From the NCBI GenBank assembly GCA_933207985.1, contig OW240915.1, forward strand, positions 279,937,420 through 280,001,419: 64,000 nucleotides of DNA, read 5' to 3'. Origin of the DNA: Pelobates cultripes. Its lineage: Eukaryota > Chordata > Amphibia > Anura > Pelobatidae. Position 1 is the stretch's first letter, and each line of letters begins with the position of its first letter. Both the position numbers and the translations under genes were made by a program. The notes under the pieces were generated by a model. It was not told the origin of the DNA and did not search any database. It saw nothing but the letters and a program-made list of their open reading frames with translations. This document shows, one piece after another, positions 35,001-45,934 of the stretch.

Positions 35001-36408
35001 AACACATGCACAATACTCTTTCCTGGCCCTTTTGTCTCCTGGTATCCATTTATAGAGACACCAGAGACAAGTTGTAAGGAAACACAGTGCAAGCATGTTA
35101 TTAAATTTGCTTGCACTGTGCAGAACAAATACAGGGCTTTTTTTCTCATGCTAGAGTTCTTCAGCAGAGCTCTGCGCATGGTCTGCCCTGGAAGAGCATT
35201 GAACCAACATGCTCACTTTGAGAGGGGGCGTGTTTGTCATGAGTGATGACAAAACACACCCTTTCTGCCCCGCCCCCTTCTTAGTGGGCCGCTGTGATAA
35301 AAAAATGCCCGGGCCCGAATTTTTTTCCCAGTCCGGCCCTGGTGCTCACTGAATAACTGGAATATAGATAAAATAAAATATGAAATGTACTCACAATGTA
35401 CTGAGCCGCGTGTCACGTGACTCTTATTTTAATTCCTTTTATTATATATCCACGCTTTGTTTTTTATATTTTACATGCAAAATCAACTCTGTTAAGTATA
35501 TGTATTATGTTTATACCATTGTTACATTATTTTAATATGTGTCTCAAAATTCAAGTTTGTTATGATGTCATTTTGGCGGGAATATTCAAATTCCAATTCA
35601 ATCAATGTACCCTATATAAGGAATTGTATGTCAGGTTTATGTCTTTTTATTATATTCTACTTGAAGAAGCCTATTGTGGCAAAACGCGTCTAGAATCTTA
35701 TTTTATTTATTTTATACTATTGTAATAAAGGAATTTTGGCCTCAAAAAATATTTGTTGTAGCCACATTCCTACTTTTATTTCATTTTATTTTTTAACTCC
35801 TTTAAACCTGACTATTTGGATTTATACCATCTTAAGGAACGCCAAAGAATCCCTAGGTGGGGATTATACCACCCATACGCTATTATTTGAGCAGTGAAGT
35901 CTGCTCAGTACATTGTGAGTACATTTCATATTTTCTTTTATCTATATTCCAGTTATTCGGTGAGCACTATATATTTTATTCTTTTTTATTTTCGGTTGGA
36001 ACTCCTGGGGAACTACTACTCCATATATCCTTGAGTGGGGATCATTCCACTTTATGCACTTCATACCAGAGCTGGATTTTAGCTCTGGAAATTGTGAGTA
36101 CACTAAATTATTTTACATATATATTTATATATATATTGGCATACTGCACTATTGGATCTCCTCTCCATTTCTCTCCACATATGGCTTATTGAGAATACAA
36201 GTCTTCATTTGGGAAGAACCATTATTGATCTACAAGAATCTTCTCCATTTGTTGTGGACTATTATTTTGGACTTTTAATTTAATTTTTTACTTAATTTTT
36301 TACTTCTTTTTTTAACTACATATTATTGTGTGTATTCTTTCTGATACATACTGTATTAAAGGCGTGCCCTTTCTCTCTGTTTTTTTATGTTTTAACTTCC
36401 TACAATAG

Positions 36409-37748
36409 ATTGTTTACTGTATTATCCAATGCACTGAAAGCCTCCATGTCATGACAGATTAGCTTTAACATATAAAAGTTTGCACGGTAGTAAATATATC
36501 ATTTATTCCAGTTAAACAAATATTTATATAATTTGGAAGTTGTTATATTAGTACTCACCTGCTGCACTTCCCTTCAGCACCAAATCCCAGATGATCTGTG
36601 GATTTTACACTATTTTAACACCCACCATCCACAGCTGCATCCTCACCACTGCAAAAGACAATGTTCGGGGATACTGCCACCAGCAGGGCAAATTTCTCTG
36701 ATGATGCTAAAATACTGGCTTTAGCATTAGAACATTAGAGGAATGCTTGCTAGAGGAGTAGTATGTTTTTCCTTTGCTCCCACTGTCACTCAATTATCTC
36801 CTTAGACCTGCATGTCGCTGCCATATCGGTCTAATGTCAAATAATGATTGACAGATGGGGAAGAGGCCAATGCTTTAAAGGTCATGATAGTAAAAATCTA
36901 TATATATTCTATATCATTAAGATAATTTTCTAGGCTAAAATGGATTTACCATGTTTTTTTATTATTTGGTTCATGTCAATGAAAGTTAAGAGACACTGAC
37001 TTAACTGGTGTATTTTATGGTCAAAATGATATGAACATTTTTACTAAACTTAATTTTTGTTAAACAACCTATTTTGCAGAATGGTAGGAAACTAACATAA
37101 TAAAGACTTCACATAGCGATACAATGTTTATGTTATAATTAGTACAGAAGATAGATGATACAAGTAATTGGAAAACTGGCCAGGTATTCCAACATGAATT
37201 AAGGTTACGTACCTATAAATATTGCGTTCAACTGCAGGCAGAAATTATGAAGGACAAAATGTATCTTCACTGGTCTCTCAGGCATATTTGTAAAGTAGAA
37301 GATGCTTCCTGTTAAAAATATACAGGTACCAAAGCAATTAACCTTCCTATTGTATTATGCTTAACTTTTAGAAATAAAAATAGGTCTTCTCTCTATTTTC
37401 ACCAGAAAGTATCTAATTATGTATTTTGTACTTGACCTGTGTAGTTGACAAAGGAGAACTTGTAACCTTCTTTGAAACTTGTCCTGTTTTTGGACATTCC
37501 ACTTCAGCTTTGTTAAAGGAGCAACAACATGTATCGATACGTTTGTAGTGTTCTCCAAATATTTAGATTTCTGAGCCCCCGCACCCCATCAAAAAATAAA
37601 TTTTGTTTGGGACTTCTGACGCTTGTCTATTACTTCATGATGGCTGAAAACATTCCTGACAATATTTGAGGAACATTGGGACAACTCTCACTTTTGTGAA
37701 TAAACCTGCAAACACTGTTCTCAGTTTAAGCTCTGTCACATATGGAGT
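36409..37748. other. AT-rich non-coding DNA, no feature recognised
   Basis: No supported gene or bounded repeat. Small frames (36533-36724, 37361-37558) have no family likeness. Confidence 0.5.
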
Positions 37749-38060
37749 CAGGGCCAGCCTTAGGCCCTTAAGTGTCCTATGTGAAAAATCATACCACACG
37801 TAGAAATATATATATATATATTCCACCTTACCTGTTGTTACCTTGCAGGGAGGGGGCAAGCTGATCTCTGGTGGACAGGGAATCTGGTCTGCCATGAGTT
37901 TTTGGAGGGGACTACTTTCCAGCCTCCTGCCCCAAGACTATGGGCTCTGCAAAAAGATATGCTAAAAAAAGTATTTTTGGGCTTATTGGATTTTAAAACA
38001 CTTTTTCTGCCCCCTTTAAATCCATGGGAAAATGTGCCTCTTCCCCTCCCCCTTTTTCCT

Positions 38061-38487
38061 GTCCTATTGTGTCCCAGGGACACTGCCAGACCAGTTAAAC
38101 TGGCTGCTTTGTCCCTCCTCAATCTCCCATCAGCCCTTGCTATTTTCTGAACTCACCCTACTATAGTGTACTTTTAACATTGAAAATAGACCGGCCGCCC
38201 AGCCAAAATCTGTGGAACTATTTTGGGCATGAAAGCCATGCTTGAGATCGGTCAAAAGAGACAACTTTAACCACATGGCGATCCAACTGTATTCGTGAGA
38301 TTTGAGCGCTGTTCGGACATATTGAGCGCTCAGATCCAAGCTATCTGGGGATATGTTGGACATATAGGTTAAACATTGTATTATATGAGTTATGTATTTT
38401 TATGTGGTTTTTGACTTAGAGATATTTCCTGTACCTGGAGATAATTACTTCAGCAACTTAAGCCAATTATCTCCAGGATAGAGGAGA
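38061..38487 (-). mobile_element. LTR fragment, minus orientation
   Basis: On the minus strand this matches the middle of the 21.8 kb solo LTR: the 'ctggagataattg..caattatctccag' palindrome (38431-38474), then 'agatagcttggatctgagcg', then a gcgctcaa hairpin. A near-duplicate text, with blocks in a different order, lies at 60101-60450. Confidence 0.6.
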
Positions 38488-38489
38488 AG

Positions 38490-38865
38490 AGACACACGCA
38501 TACAATCAGACACACAAACAGTCACACATAGTTACAGGCAAGCAGACACACACACACATATATTCACACACACAGTCACACATGCTGTTACAGGCAGACA
38601 GTCACACACAGTCACAGGCAGACATTCACGCACAACTACACTTACATGCAGATAGTCACACACAAAGTCGCAGGCAGTCACATACACATGCAGTTAGAAC
38701 ACAGACACACACACAGTCACATATGCTGTTACAGGCAGACATTCACACACAACTACACTTACAGGCACATGCATAATCAGAGACACATGCATAATCACAC
38801 ATTCACAGGAGACAGTCACACACAAACAGGCAGACCGTCACATGCACACAGTCACACGCACAATT
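38490..38865. repeat. Minisatellite, CACACAGTCACAGGCAGACA-type units
   Basis: Degenerate 20-30 bp units combining 'cacacacagtcac' with 'aggcagacattcac' and 'ttacaggca'. It gives histidine/glutamine/threonine-rich chance frames on the plus strand. Confidence 0.85.
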
Positions 38866-39010
38866 AAATTGTTTTCTGAAATTAGTTAGGAACTGCACTC
38901 AATCCCACCAATATGAGCCTGGGTGTGGCTAAACCTGGACCCAGCACCAGGTCCCAGGTACAATATGCAAACAGCAGAAAGAGGTTTAAACACTTTTTTT
39001 TTTAATTGAA

Positions 39011-39093
39011 CAAAATGTCAAACAGCAACGTTTCGACATGTAAGGTCTTGAGAAAGACCTCACAGGTTGAAATATTGCTGTTTGACATTTGGT
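39011..39093. repeat. Near-perfect palindrome with GAAACG-type motifs on both strands
   Basis: 'Aaatgtcaaacagcaacg' at about 39013-39030 is mirrored by 'ttgctgtttgacattt' at about 39075-39090. The centre is 'aggtcttgagaaagacct'. Each arm carries TTGAGAAAGACC followed by a stem and (G/T)GAAA(C/T)(G/A)TTGC, a diverged form of the motif at 35660. Confidence 0.75.
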
Positions 39094-39735
39094 TTAAATA
39101 AAATTGCCTGGCTGAACCTTAGCGTGTTTAAACCTCTTTATGTTGTTTACACAAAGAATTACAGGCAGACAGTCAAACACAGGAGCTGCATTTAGCTCCA
39201 CACCACTGCTGATTTAGCTCCACCCCTGCTATTGATTTAGCTTTGTCCCCATTGCCTCAATAAGCTCTGTTCCCACTGCCAATTTAACCCCGCTTCTTTT
39301 GCTGATTTAAATTTGCCCTCGCCCCTTCCTTGCATCCAGCTTTTGAAACTTTAACAGTATTGCACCGCCAACCCCTCTGTGTGCAAGCTATTTCAGCTGC
39401 AAGGCGTCCTATGCACATCCCTAAGGCAGGCCCTGCACGTAGTAAAGGGGTAACAGGAAAATTTCCCAGTGGGGCTTTTGGATGCTGCTACAGAAATACA
39501 TTTTCGTTTTCAAAATAAATTGTGCATACATTGAGGAGGTATTGGGAATGGTGGGAGCCAGGCACTATGCTCTATAGTCATAGAGCTGAAGTCCACTATG
39601 ATACAAGATATCATACCCTGGCAGCTGAGACTCTGTGCTTTTGGAAAGAACCGGGAAAAGCTGTAAAACAATAATAGTCCAGGAAGACATTTGACCAGCT
39701 GCTGGTGAGTGAGGTCTGAATGGGTCAGTGATCTT

Positions 39736-40085
39736 GTATGTATGTGTGTGTGTGTGTGGATCAATCATTGTGTGTCAGTGAATGTGTGTATATAAGCCAG
39801 TGAGTGGGTGTTCCTCTGTGTGTCTGGGTCAATTTCTGTATCTCATTGAGAATGTGTGTATTTCAGTATGTCAGTCTGTATTTGTCAGTAAATGTTTGTG
39901 TGTGTGAGTTAATGTGTGGGTCAGTGTTTGTATATATGAGTCAGTGTATAGGTCAGTGTGTGCATGTTTTCATTTTGGTCAGTATGTGTGTGTCATTGGG
40001 TGTTTATGTGTTTGGGTCAGTGTATATGTCAGTGTGTACATGTATGTTTATAGGTCATTGTGTTTGTGGATCAGTCTGTGTGTAT
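39736..40085. repeat. GT-rich minisatellite, GTCAGTGTGTGTATGTG-type units
   Basis: About 350 bp of degenerate units mixing 'gggtcagtgt' with GT runs. The 100-codon plus-strand frame 39804-40106 is a translation of this repeat (cysteine, valine, serine rich) and not a gene. Confidence 0.85.
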
Positions 40086-40590
40086 AGCAAAATATATCAT
40101 AAGTGACATGCTAAAAAGGTCATACCATCTAATTGTATTAAAACACTTACAGACTACGAATTGATACAAATAACAATAAAACACCTTCTGGATATGGCAG
40201 AGATATAACACTGTAAAGCTTTGATGTATAGTTTCAAAGCACAATGTCACAGTGCAGGTCAAATACAGATACAACAAGTACAGCTTTAGTTCCCTTAAAA
40301 GATGTGTAATAGTTGTGGTTTTAGCAGCATAGCCACATGAACTTCTCTTTGAGCTACGTGTGGTATGAAAAATAAGTCAGCAGAATGAAACAATCCTGCC
40401 ATGCACAAGTCGTGTGATTATTATTGTTACAACATTTAAAAGAAAAGCAGCATTTAGAGGGAAAACCTGATGATCATTCTCTCTCCTACACCTCCCCACA
40501 GTTCCTGCATATCCCAGATGGCTAAATCGAGACCAGAAGAGCTGGAGCAAGATTCCTTTTCTGTGGTCAGGGTCGGAAGTGCAAAGCTGT
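40086..40590. other. Non-coding DNA, no feature recognised
   Basis: No supported gene or repeat. The right part may already include the 5' untranslated region of the following L1 copy ('aagatggccctgagtcactc' at 40611 is typical of the start of such ORF1 regions). Confidence 0.45.
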
Positions 40591-40594
40591 GTGG

Positions 40595-42700
40595 TTCGCG
40601 TGACCAGGTCCAAGATGGCCCTGAGTCACTCCATTGAAGCTGACCTCTGACTTCGACAATCTAACCCAGACAGAAGATCAGCCCATTACAACAGCAGAAA
40701 TAAAAAACATTCTGGCAGAGCTCTATGCATCACTAACAGCGGATATGGCAACATAATTAAACTACATGGTGGAAGAGTTGAAGTGGGAGATACAGGATTA
40801 GGCCACAGAACTGGGCACTTGGAAGGAAAAATAGACAAATTTGATCAAGAACACACCAATCAGGAAAAACCTGATAACCTTTTGAACCAGGCATGAGTTC
40901 TGGCACCTTATTTGCTTTGGGTATTCAAACAAGCTGGACAACTAGGCACTCTTTCCCCAAAGATACGCACACTATTGTAATAATCCCAAAACCAGAAAAA
41001 TCTCCAACTTCCTGTAAATATTACAGACCAATAATACGGTTGAACTTAGATGACAACATTTATGCCAAGATTCTGGCTAACAGACTCAGTCCCTCTATTA
41101 ATGAGCATTATTATTAATGAAAAAACAGACTTTATCGAAGGTAGCCAATGAGTGGAGAGCAAAATAATTATATCTTTGGTCTTTCACAAATGGCGATCTC
41201 TTGCTGGCATTAGATGCAGGCTAGAAGGTCCTAGTGGCCGTACTTCACAAATTTGGTTTTAAAGATTTCTTCATTAGAGCAATATTTGCACTATATGCTG
41301 AACCTCAACTTTTACAAGCTGGCTACCTTTTCTATAGCTTTTTTCCCATAACAAATGGTACGAGACAGGGTTGCCCCTGTCTCTTTTGTCATACATGTTG
41401 GCCCTGGAGCCTTTGCAGCAGACCATCTGTGCCAATCCTACTATACAAAGAGTCATAGGTGGAATGGAGATTAAAATCAACGCATTTGCAGAAGATGTAC
41501 AAATCCTTCCACCTACATCTTTTCCTTTATGGAGATGTTGAAGGTTTATAGTAAGGTTTCATATTACTTACTGAATGGAGCAAAGATGCAGGCTTTGTGT
41601 TTTAATATCTCAGAGTGTCCAAAACCAACTTTAAACCATGTTCTTCTTTGATTGGAAATCAAACAATCAAGTACTTGAGATTCATATTCAGAAAAAGAGT
41701 ACTGACCTCGAACAAAACTACATTTAGACCTATAGATCCTTACTTTACACTTGAAACCCCTTGTTTCTTACATGGCTAGATCGCATAGCAACAGTTACAA
41801 TGTCTATCTTACTGAGATTACAGCACATGTTTCAAATTCTTCCATGACTGTGCCAGAATGCTTTCTCAAAAACACGAACTCTGATATAACAAAATATATC
41901 TGTGCAAGAAAATGACCTAAAGTATCACTTAGCTTATTGAAGACCCCAATCACCTTGGGAGGTCTGAGTGTCCCAAACATTTAAAAATATTTGCCTATGT
42001 CTTTTTTCGCATCTGCTCTTCCACTTTTTCTGTACCATCATGAAACCCCTCAATGGGTACCTCTTGAGAACGACCTGATAAAGACCCATACAGTAGCCAG
42101 TATAGTGTGGTTGACATCAAATTCTCACCTGGTATTAACAAAAATTGAACCTCAAATGGTCTTATTGATACATATACGGGATAAATATAGGCCTTGGAAC
42201 ATATTTCCTTGGCGACTCCAATCAGTGCTCTTCCTTATTGCTTGCCAACCTTTGATCATACGCCATGGAGAAACACTGGTATCATACATATTTATCACTT
42301 ACTTCAAGATAACTCCCTTCTAAGTTTTAAAACGCTCCAAACTAGATATAACGTACCTGACAGCTCACCATATTTATATATACAACTACAATCCTTCATA
42401 TCTCAACTAAAGAGACAAGGGGGCTTTGGAGCCATGGGGATAGAGAGTCCTAGGAATTTACCCAACACTATAACCTTTTTTTAAAAGATATGGATACATT
42501 ACCTCAGCATATGTACTTATCAGTGATTCTTGATACAGACAGGATTCAGGACATGTGATTTGTTTCAATTAATTTTTATAATGAATTTCTTTCAATTTTC
42601 TTCTATTTTCTGTCTAACCGATATTAAATGGCATTTCTTTCCCTGTATATGAATTTAGTTCACCTATATAATTGGTGCCTATATAAATAAAGAACTCCAA
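40595..42700 (+). mobile_element. L1/Tx1-type LINE with large internal deletion, plus strand
   Basis: The left part (about 40600-40880) translates to an ORF1 coiled-coil region (EIKNILAELYASLTADMA). It jumps directly to ORF2 reverse transcriptase text at about 40950: HTIVIIPKPEKSPTSCKYYR and NIYAKILANRL. Next come ITNGTRQGCP near 41350, INAFAEDVQIL near 41480 (in place of the FADD motif) and post-RT sequence to about 42480. Frames shift and stop many times. A 3' untranslated part with 'tataaataaagaactcc' (AATAAA near 42685) closes it. ORF1's C-terminus, the endonuclease and the first part of ORF2 are missing. Confidence 0.72.
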
Positions 42701-42861
42701 TTTCTTTGTATTGTAAATGTTGATGTACATAATATGCATTCTTTTTTGATTATAGAATTAATTGAAGTGATGCGCCTATGAATTACCTTGTGTAGAACAT
42801 GTAGAACATGAATTAAAACTCTTTTTGATTTTTTTTTGGTGTGCGGTATCACTATTTTTTT

Positions 42862-43134
42862 TTTACTAACTCCTGCATACCAGGAACAACGCACAAGACA
42901 TGTAGTTTTGGAGATGTTCTGACCAAGTTGTCTAGTTATTAATATTTGGTCCTTGTCAAAGTCACTAGGACTTTTTGTTTGCCTATTTTTCCTGTTTCCA
43001 ACACATGAAACTCATGAACTGACCTTTCACTTGCTTCCTAGGATATCCCACCCCTTGACAGATGCCATTGTAACCATATAATCAATGTTATTCATTTAAA
43101 ATGTCATTGGTTTTAATGTTGTAGCCGATAAGTT
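42862..43134 (-). mobile_element. Tc1-like transposon fragment, family A, 5' end
   Basis: The text ('ctaactcctgcataccagga', 'tagttttggagatgttctga', 'cttgtcaaagtcactaggac') is the transposase N-terminal and 5' part of the same Tc1-like family as 25267-25886, on the same strand. It closes with the terminal repeat 'ggttttaatgttgtagccga' at about 43110-43129. The rest of the element is absent. Confidence 0.68.
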
Positions 43135-43469
43135 TATATATGTGTACTACAGTCATAAATTACACCTGTGTGAACTGTAACAAGGTTTCACTTTACTCAA
43201 TCCATCTCTACTGGACTGTTCACAATACATGTAGGTAAAAGGCAAAAAATGTAACTGGATGTTGATGCAAATATCTCTTTTAGATTAATAGTTTTGTTTA
43301 TTTTGAAGTCTTTTTGCTCATCTGTGCATTGTAGAATTACATTTTAATTGTATTTAGTTTCTCACCCCTATGTCTATTGCATTTAAAGATTGGTATACCA
43401 TTTTTTTCCAGACTACTTTTTATTCACAGTCTTGCCCTGCTCAGTTTGAAAATGTATGATTTTCATATT

Positions 43470-44190
43470 TTATTTTCAGTTACAAAGACTGGAATGGGAA
43501 AGCCTTTTATTTGACCCTATAAATTTCCAAAACAATTTAATACCTGTACTTAAGGGGTACTGTTTTACTCCTTAGACATTACTAAACACAAATATGAATG
43601 TTTTAGAGCAATAAAACATATAATGACCATGATATCATCAATGAAAGTGTAGTTTATGTGTGAAAAAGGTAAAAAACTAATATGAACACTAAATTTGGCC
43701 AGGGTTTGTAACTAAGTAGCCACTAAAAAAGACTAGATATAGCTCATTTTGAATATCCTGGGTGGCCTACTTTTACAAATGGTATGCCATGATGGGGTAA
43801 TTTTAATTTCTGGGCTGTAATATGGTCTCAAAAGCAACATAAGCCCAACAAACCAATCTGGCAAACTCCAACAAGTGAAACCTGAAATGGGAATATTCTT
43901 TATTTGACTCTGTAACTTTCCAAAACGCCATGAAACCTGGACATTGGGGACATCGTTGTACTCGTGGAACATGACATCATTGCAGTAAAAACTAACAGTA
44001 TAGTATGCCAGTTAAAATTCCATGCAGAACTTGGAAAATAACATTTCTGGATTTTTCAAACTTTCATTTTAGATTTTATTTATATCAAATTTTGAAGCAT
44101 ATATAAATATTTGACATAAAAAAATGAAAGACCAGTTTGTCCTTAGCAAACTTATATATAATAAGTCTGGGTACACTTAATATGAGAGGT
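43470..44190. repeat. Copy of the foldback family at 16.8-17.9 kb
   Basis: It shares 'acctgtacttaaggggtact' with 'acctgtatttgtggggtact', and 'gtagccactaaaaaagacta' with the 17.4 kb hairpin arm. It also shares 'gaatatcctgggtggcctac' with 'gaatatcctgggttgtctac', and 'gtatgccatgatggggtaat' (inverse at 17.24 kb). Internal inverted pairing is weaker than in the 16.8 kb copy. Confidence 0.6.
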
Positions 44191-44267
44191 AAATTATGGT
44201 TGTGCAGATATAGAGTTCAAACTCTAGGTTTTGTTTTGGTTCACAACTTGGACAATTGCCTCAGTCC

Positions 44268-44791
44268 TTAAAGGGATACTATAGGCATTAAAACAACTTT
44301 AGCTTAATGAAGCTGGTTTGGGTATAGATCACAGCTTAATTGTATGCCAAATAGGACTTAAATCACTTTTGTTTCTGCCCATGAAACCTCATTCACACCT
44401 CCACTGGCTGTGACTGACACAGTCTACATGAAAAAAAATATTTAATTTTCAATCAGATGTTAACTTACTTTGGAAGCTTTTATCTCCTGTTCTGTAATTT
44501 GAACTTTAATTATACACAAGAGGTTCCTGCAGTCGGTAGAATACGTTTAACAGGAAATTCAAAATTATAAATTAAACAGAATGTGCAATAAAGAACATTT
44601 AAACATTAGATCTCTCATTAAAGGAAGTGTTTAGGAAGGCTGTGTAAGTCACATGTAAGGAGGTGTGACTAGGAAGGCCTAAACAAAATGATTTAACTTA
44701 GAAATGGCAGTGAGATTGCAGGGGCAGGATCTATACACCAAAACTTCTTTGTTAAGCTAAAGTTGTTTTGTTGCCCATAGTGTTACTTTAA
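44268..44791. mobile_element. TTAA-flanked MITE, piggyBac-like
   Basis: The left end is TTAAAGGGATACTATAGGCA, continuing to 'aacaactttagcttaa'. The right end, reverse-complemented, is TTAAAGTAACACTATGGGCA followed by 'aacaactttagcttaa'. The terminal inverted repeat of about 45 bp is well kept and the element is 524 bp. TTAA is present at both ends. Confidence 0.82.
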
Positions 44792-45934
44792 GGGGATAAA
44801 GAATCCAAAACCCACTTTGCTGACTTGTTTTAGTAATTATTGCAATGCATAATCAAATAATATATCATATATTAATTTTAAACATTGAAATGTTCCCCAA
44901 AATACTATGCCGATATCCAGATATAGACTTTGTTTTATTAATTTGTTTTTTTCACTAATATTAACACTATTTATATAATTGCTATGGTATATGGCACGTT
45001 TAAAATATCTTGATGTCACACTCCATATAATAAGAAACAATTTGGGGACGTTATAAAAATGCTATATTTTTTTAAAAGAAAAAGGTAATATTAGCTAAGA
45101 GTGAGCAAGGTGCTGCAGTGCTGTCAGAAATAAATGAATATAAATGTCATTCTCGGCTAAAATGTACTTCATTGACTGATTAATGCAGGAAATAAATTTG
45201 ATATTTTCTGTGTTTCATTTGAGTGCTCTAATCTCTTCTAAATCATTTTCACCAGGTGACACCACCAAGGCACTGATTAATGACATACTAATAATGCTCC
45301 CTTTGGCAGCTTGAAACTAAAATGTCATCTGAATTGGGCATGAATAATTTCTAGTTAAATAGAGTCTTCTATCAGAACCATAATGTTCTTGTTCCTAACA
45401 TTCAAGGACTTTATTTTTGAAGCATTTTCAACATAATTCAAAGGAGAAGAATTGTGCATTTAAATGTAATATTTAGCATTTTATTTCAAACATATTGTCT
45501 TATTGTATTTGTAAAATATACTCATATTTAGAAGGCATACAAGTGAGATGCTGGTGAAGATTGTATAATGAGTAAGAAAGTATGCTGCAGAGAAGGTAAA
45601 ATTTGATCATGTAGTTATAAATAATTGACATCACTGCGACTAAGATTGTTTCTGTATAAATACAACTGTGCTTTACTCTCTCTTTCCTGTCCTAAAAACA
45701 ATGTTGCAGGTTCAAGTCTAAGAGTATTTATTAGTCTCTAACAGGAAGAATAAATATAGTAAAGACACATTTATGAAAATAGCTTATACAATAGTCTAGA
45801 CAATTGTATAATACAGAAAACACTCTGATAGTATATGGAAGGGAATAATAAGCCTATACGAAAGTAAAAAATCTATATATCTTTAAGGAATACATATATT
45901 TATAATATATGAAAGTGTGTTTTTAAATATATAT
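44792..45934. other. AT-rich non-coding DNA, no feature recognised
   Basis: No supported gene, terminal repeat or known repeat was recognised. Confidence 0.5.

Larger units (their letters stand above)
33093..35341. mobile_element. Non-autonomous hAT transposon, 2,249 bp, with exact 8-bp target duplication
   Basis: The ends are CAGGCCCGGACTGG on the left and, reverse-complemented, CAGGGCCGGACTGG on the right. The flanks GTGCTCAC at 33085-33092 and 35342-35349 are identical, the 8-bp duplication expected of hAT. The terminal ~350 bp on the left and ~60 bp on the right are GC-rich with matching 'gggccgc' words. The interior is dominated by tandem and CA-rich repeats and has no transposase. It sits inside the left arm of the inverted-arm element, so it inserted later. 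Open frames inside (33085-33486, 33473-33667, 33903-34363) are repeat translations. Confidence 0.9.
32542..36393. mobile_element. Inverted-arm retroelement flanked by exact 15-bp target duplication (Penelope-like candidate), interrupted by hAT
   Basis: AACTTCCTACAATAG occurs at 32527-32541 and again at 36394-36408, an exact 15-bp direct repeat typical of target-primed retrotransposition. The left arm (32653-33092, continuing at 35350-35406 after the hAT insertion) is nearly identical to the reverse complement of 35905-36398. Examples are 'aaaacataaaaaaacagaga', 'agatcaataatggttcttcc' and 'ctctggtatgaagtgcataa'. The unpaired centre (35407-35904) contains, at 35660-35690, the motif cttgaagaagcc-tatt-gtggcaaaacgcgtc, whose shape resembles a degenerate hammerhead-ribozyme core. 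Without the hAT insert and its duplicated 8-mer the element is about 1.6 kb. No reverse transcriptase frame is visible; small open frames in the arms are mirror images of each other. Penelope-like elements carry hammerhead motifs and inverted terminal copies, hence the tentative class. Confidence 0.62.
37749..39435. mobile_element. Probable old hAT-like element, composite interior
   Basis: The left end CAGGGCCAGCCTTAGGC and the reverse-complemented right end CAGGGCCTGCCTTAGGG form a terminal inverted repeat. Both ends are followed further in by 'gtcctatgtg' or 'gcataggacg' words in matching position. The flanking 8-mers TATGGAGT and CACGTAGT agree at only 5 of 8, so the duplication is eroded or the call is wrong. 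The interior contains an inverse-orientation LTR piece, a CA minisatellite, a short palindrome, and tandem 'gatttagctccaccccactgct'-type units at about 39185-39320. Confidence 0.5.

Noticed and set aside
32542..36393. DIRS-type element, because of the inverted arms
   Set aside because: No tyrosine recombinase or internal complementary region was seen, and the exact 15-bp target duplication argues against DIRS integration.
39804..40106. A 100-codon plus-strand frame with cysteines, considered as a secreted peptide
   Set aside because: It is a translation of the GT-rich minisatellite.
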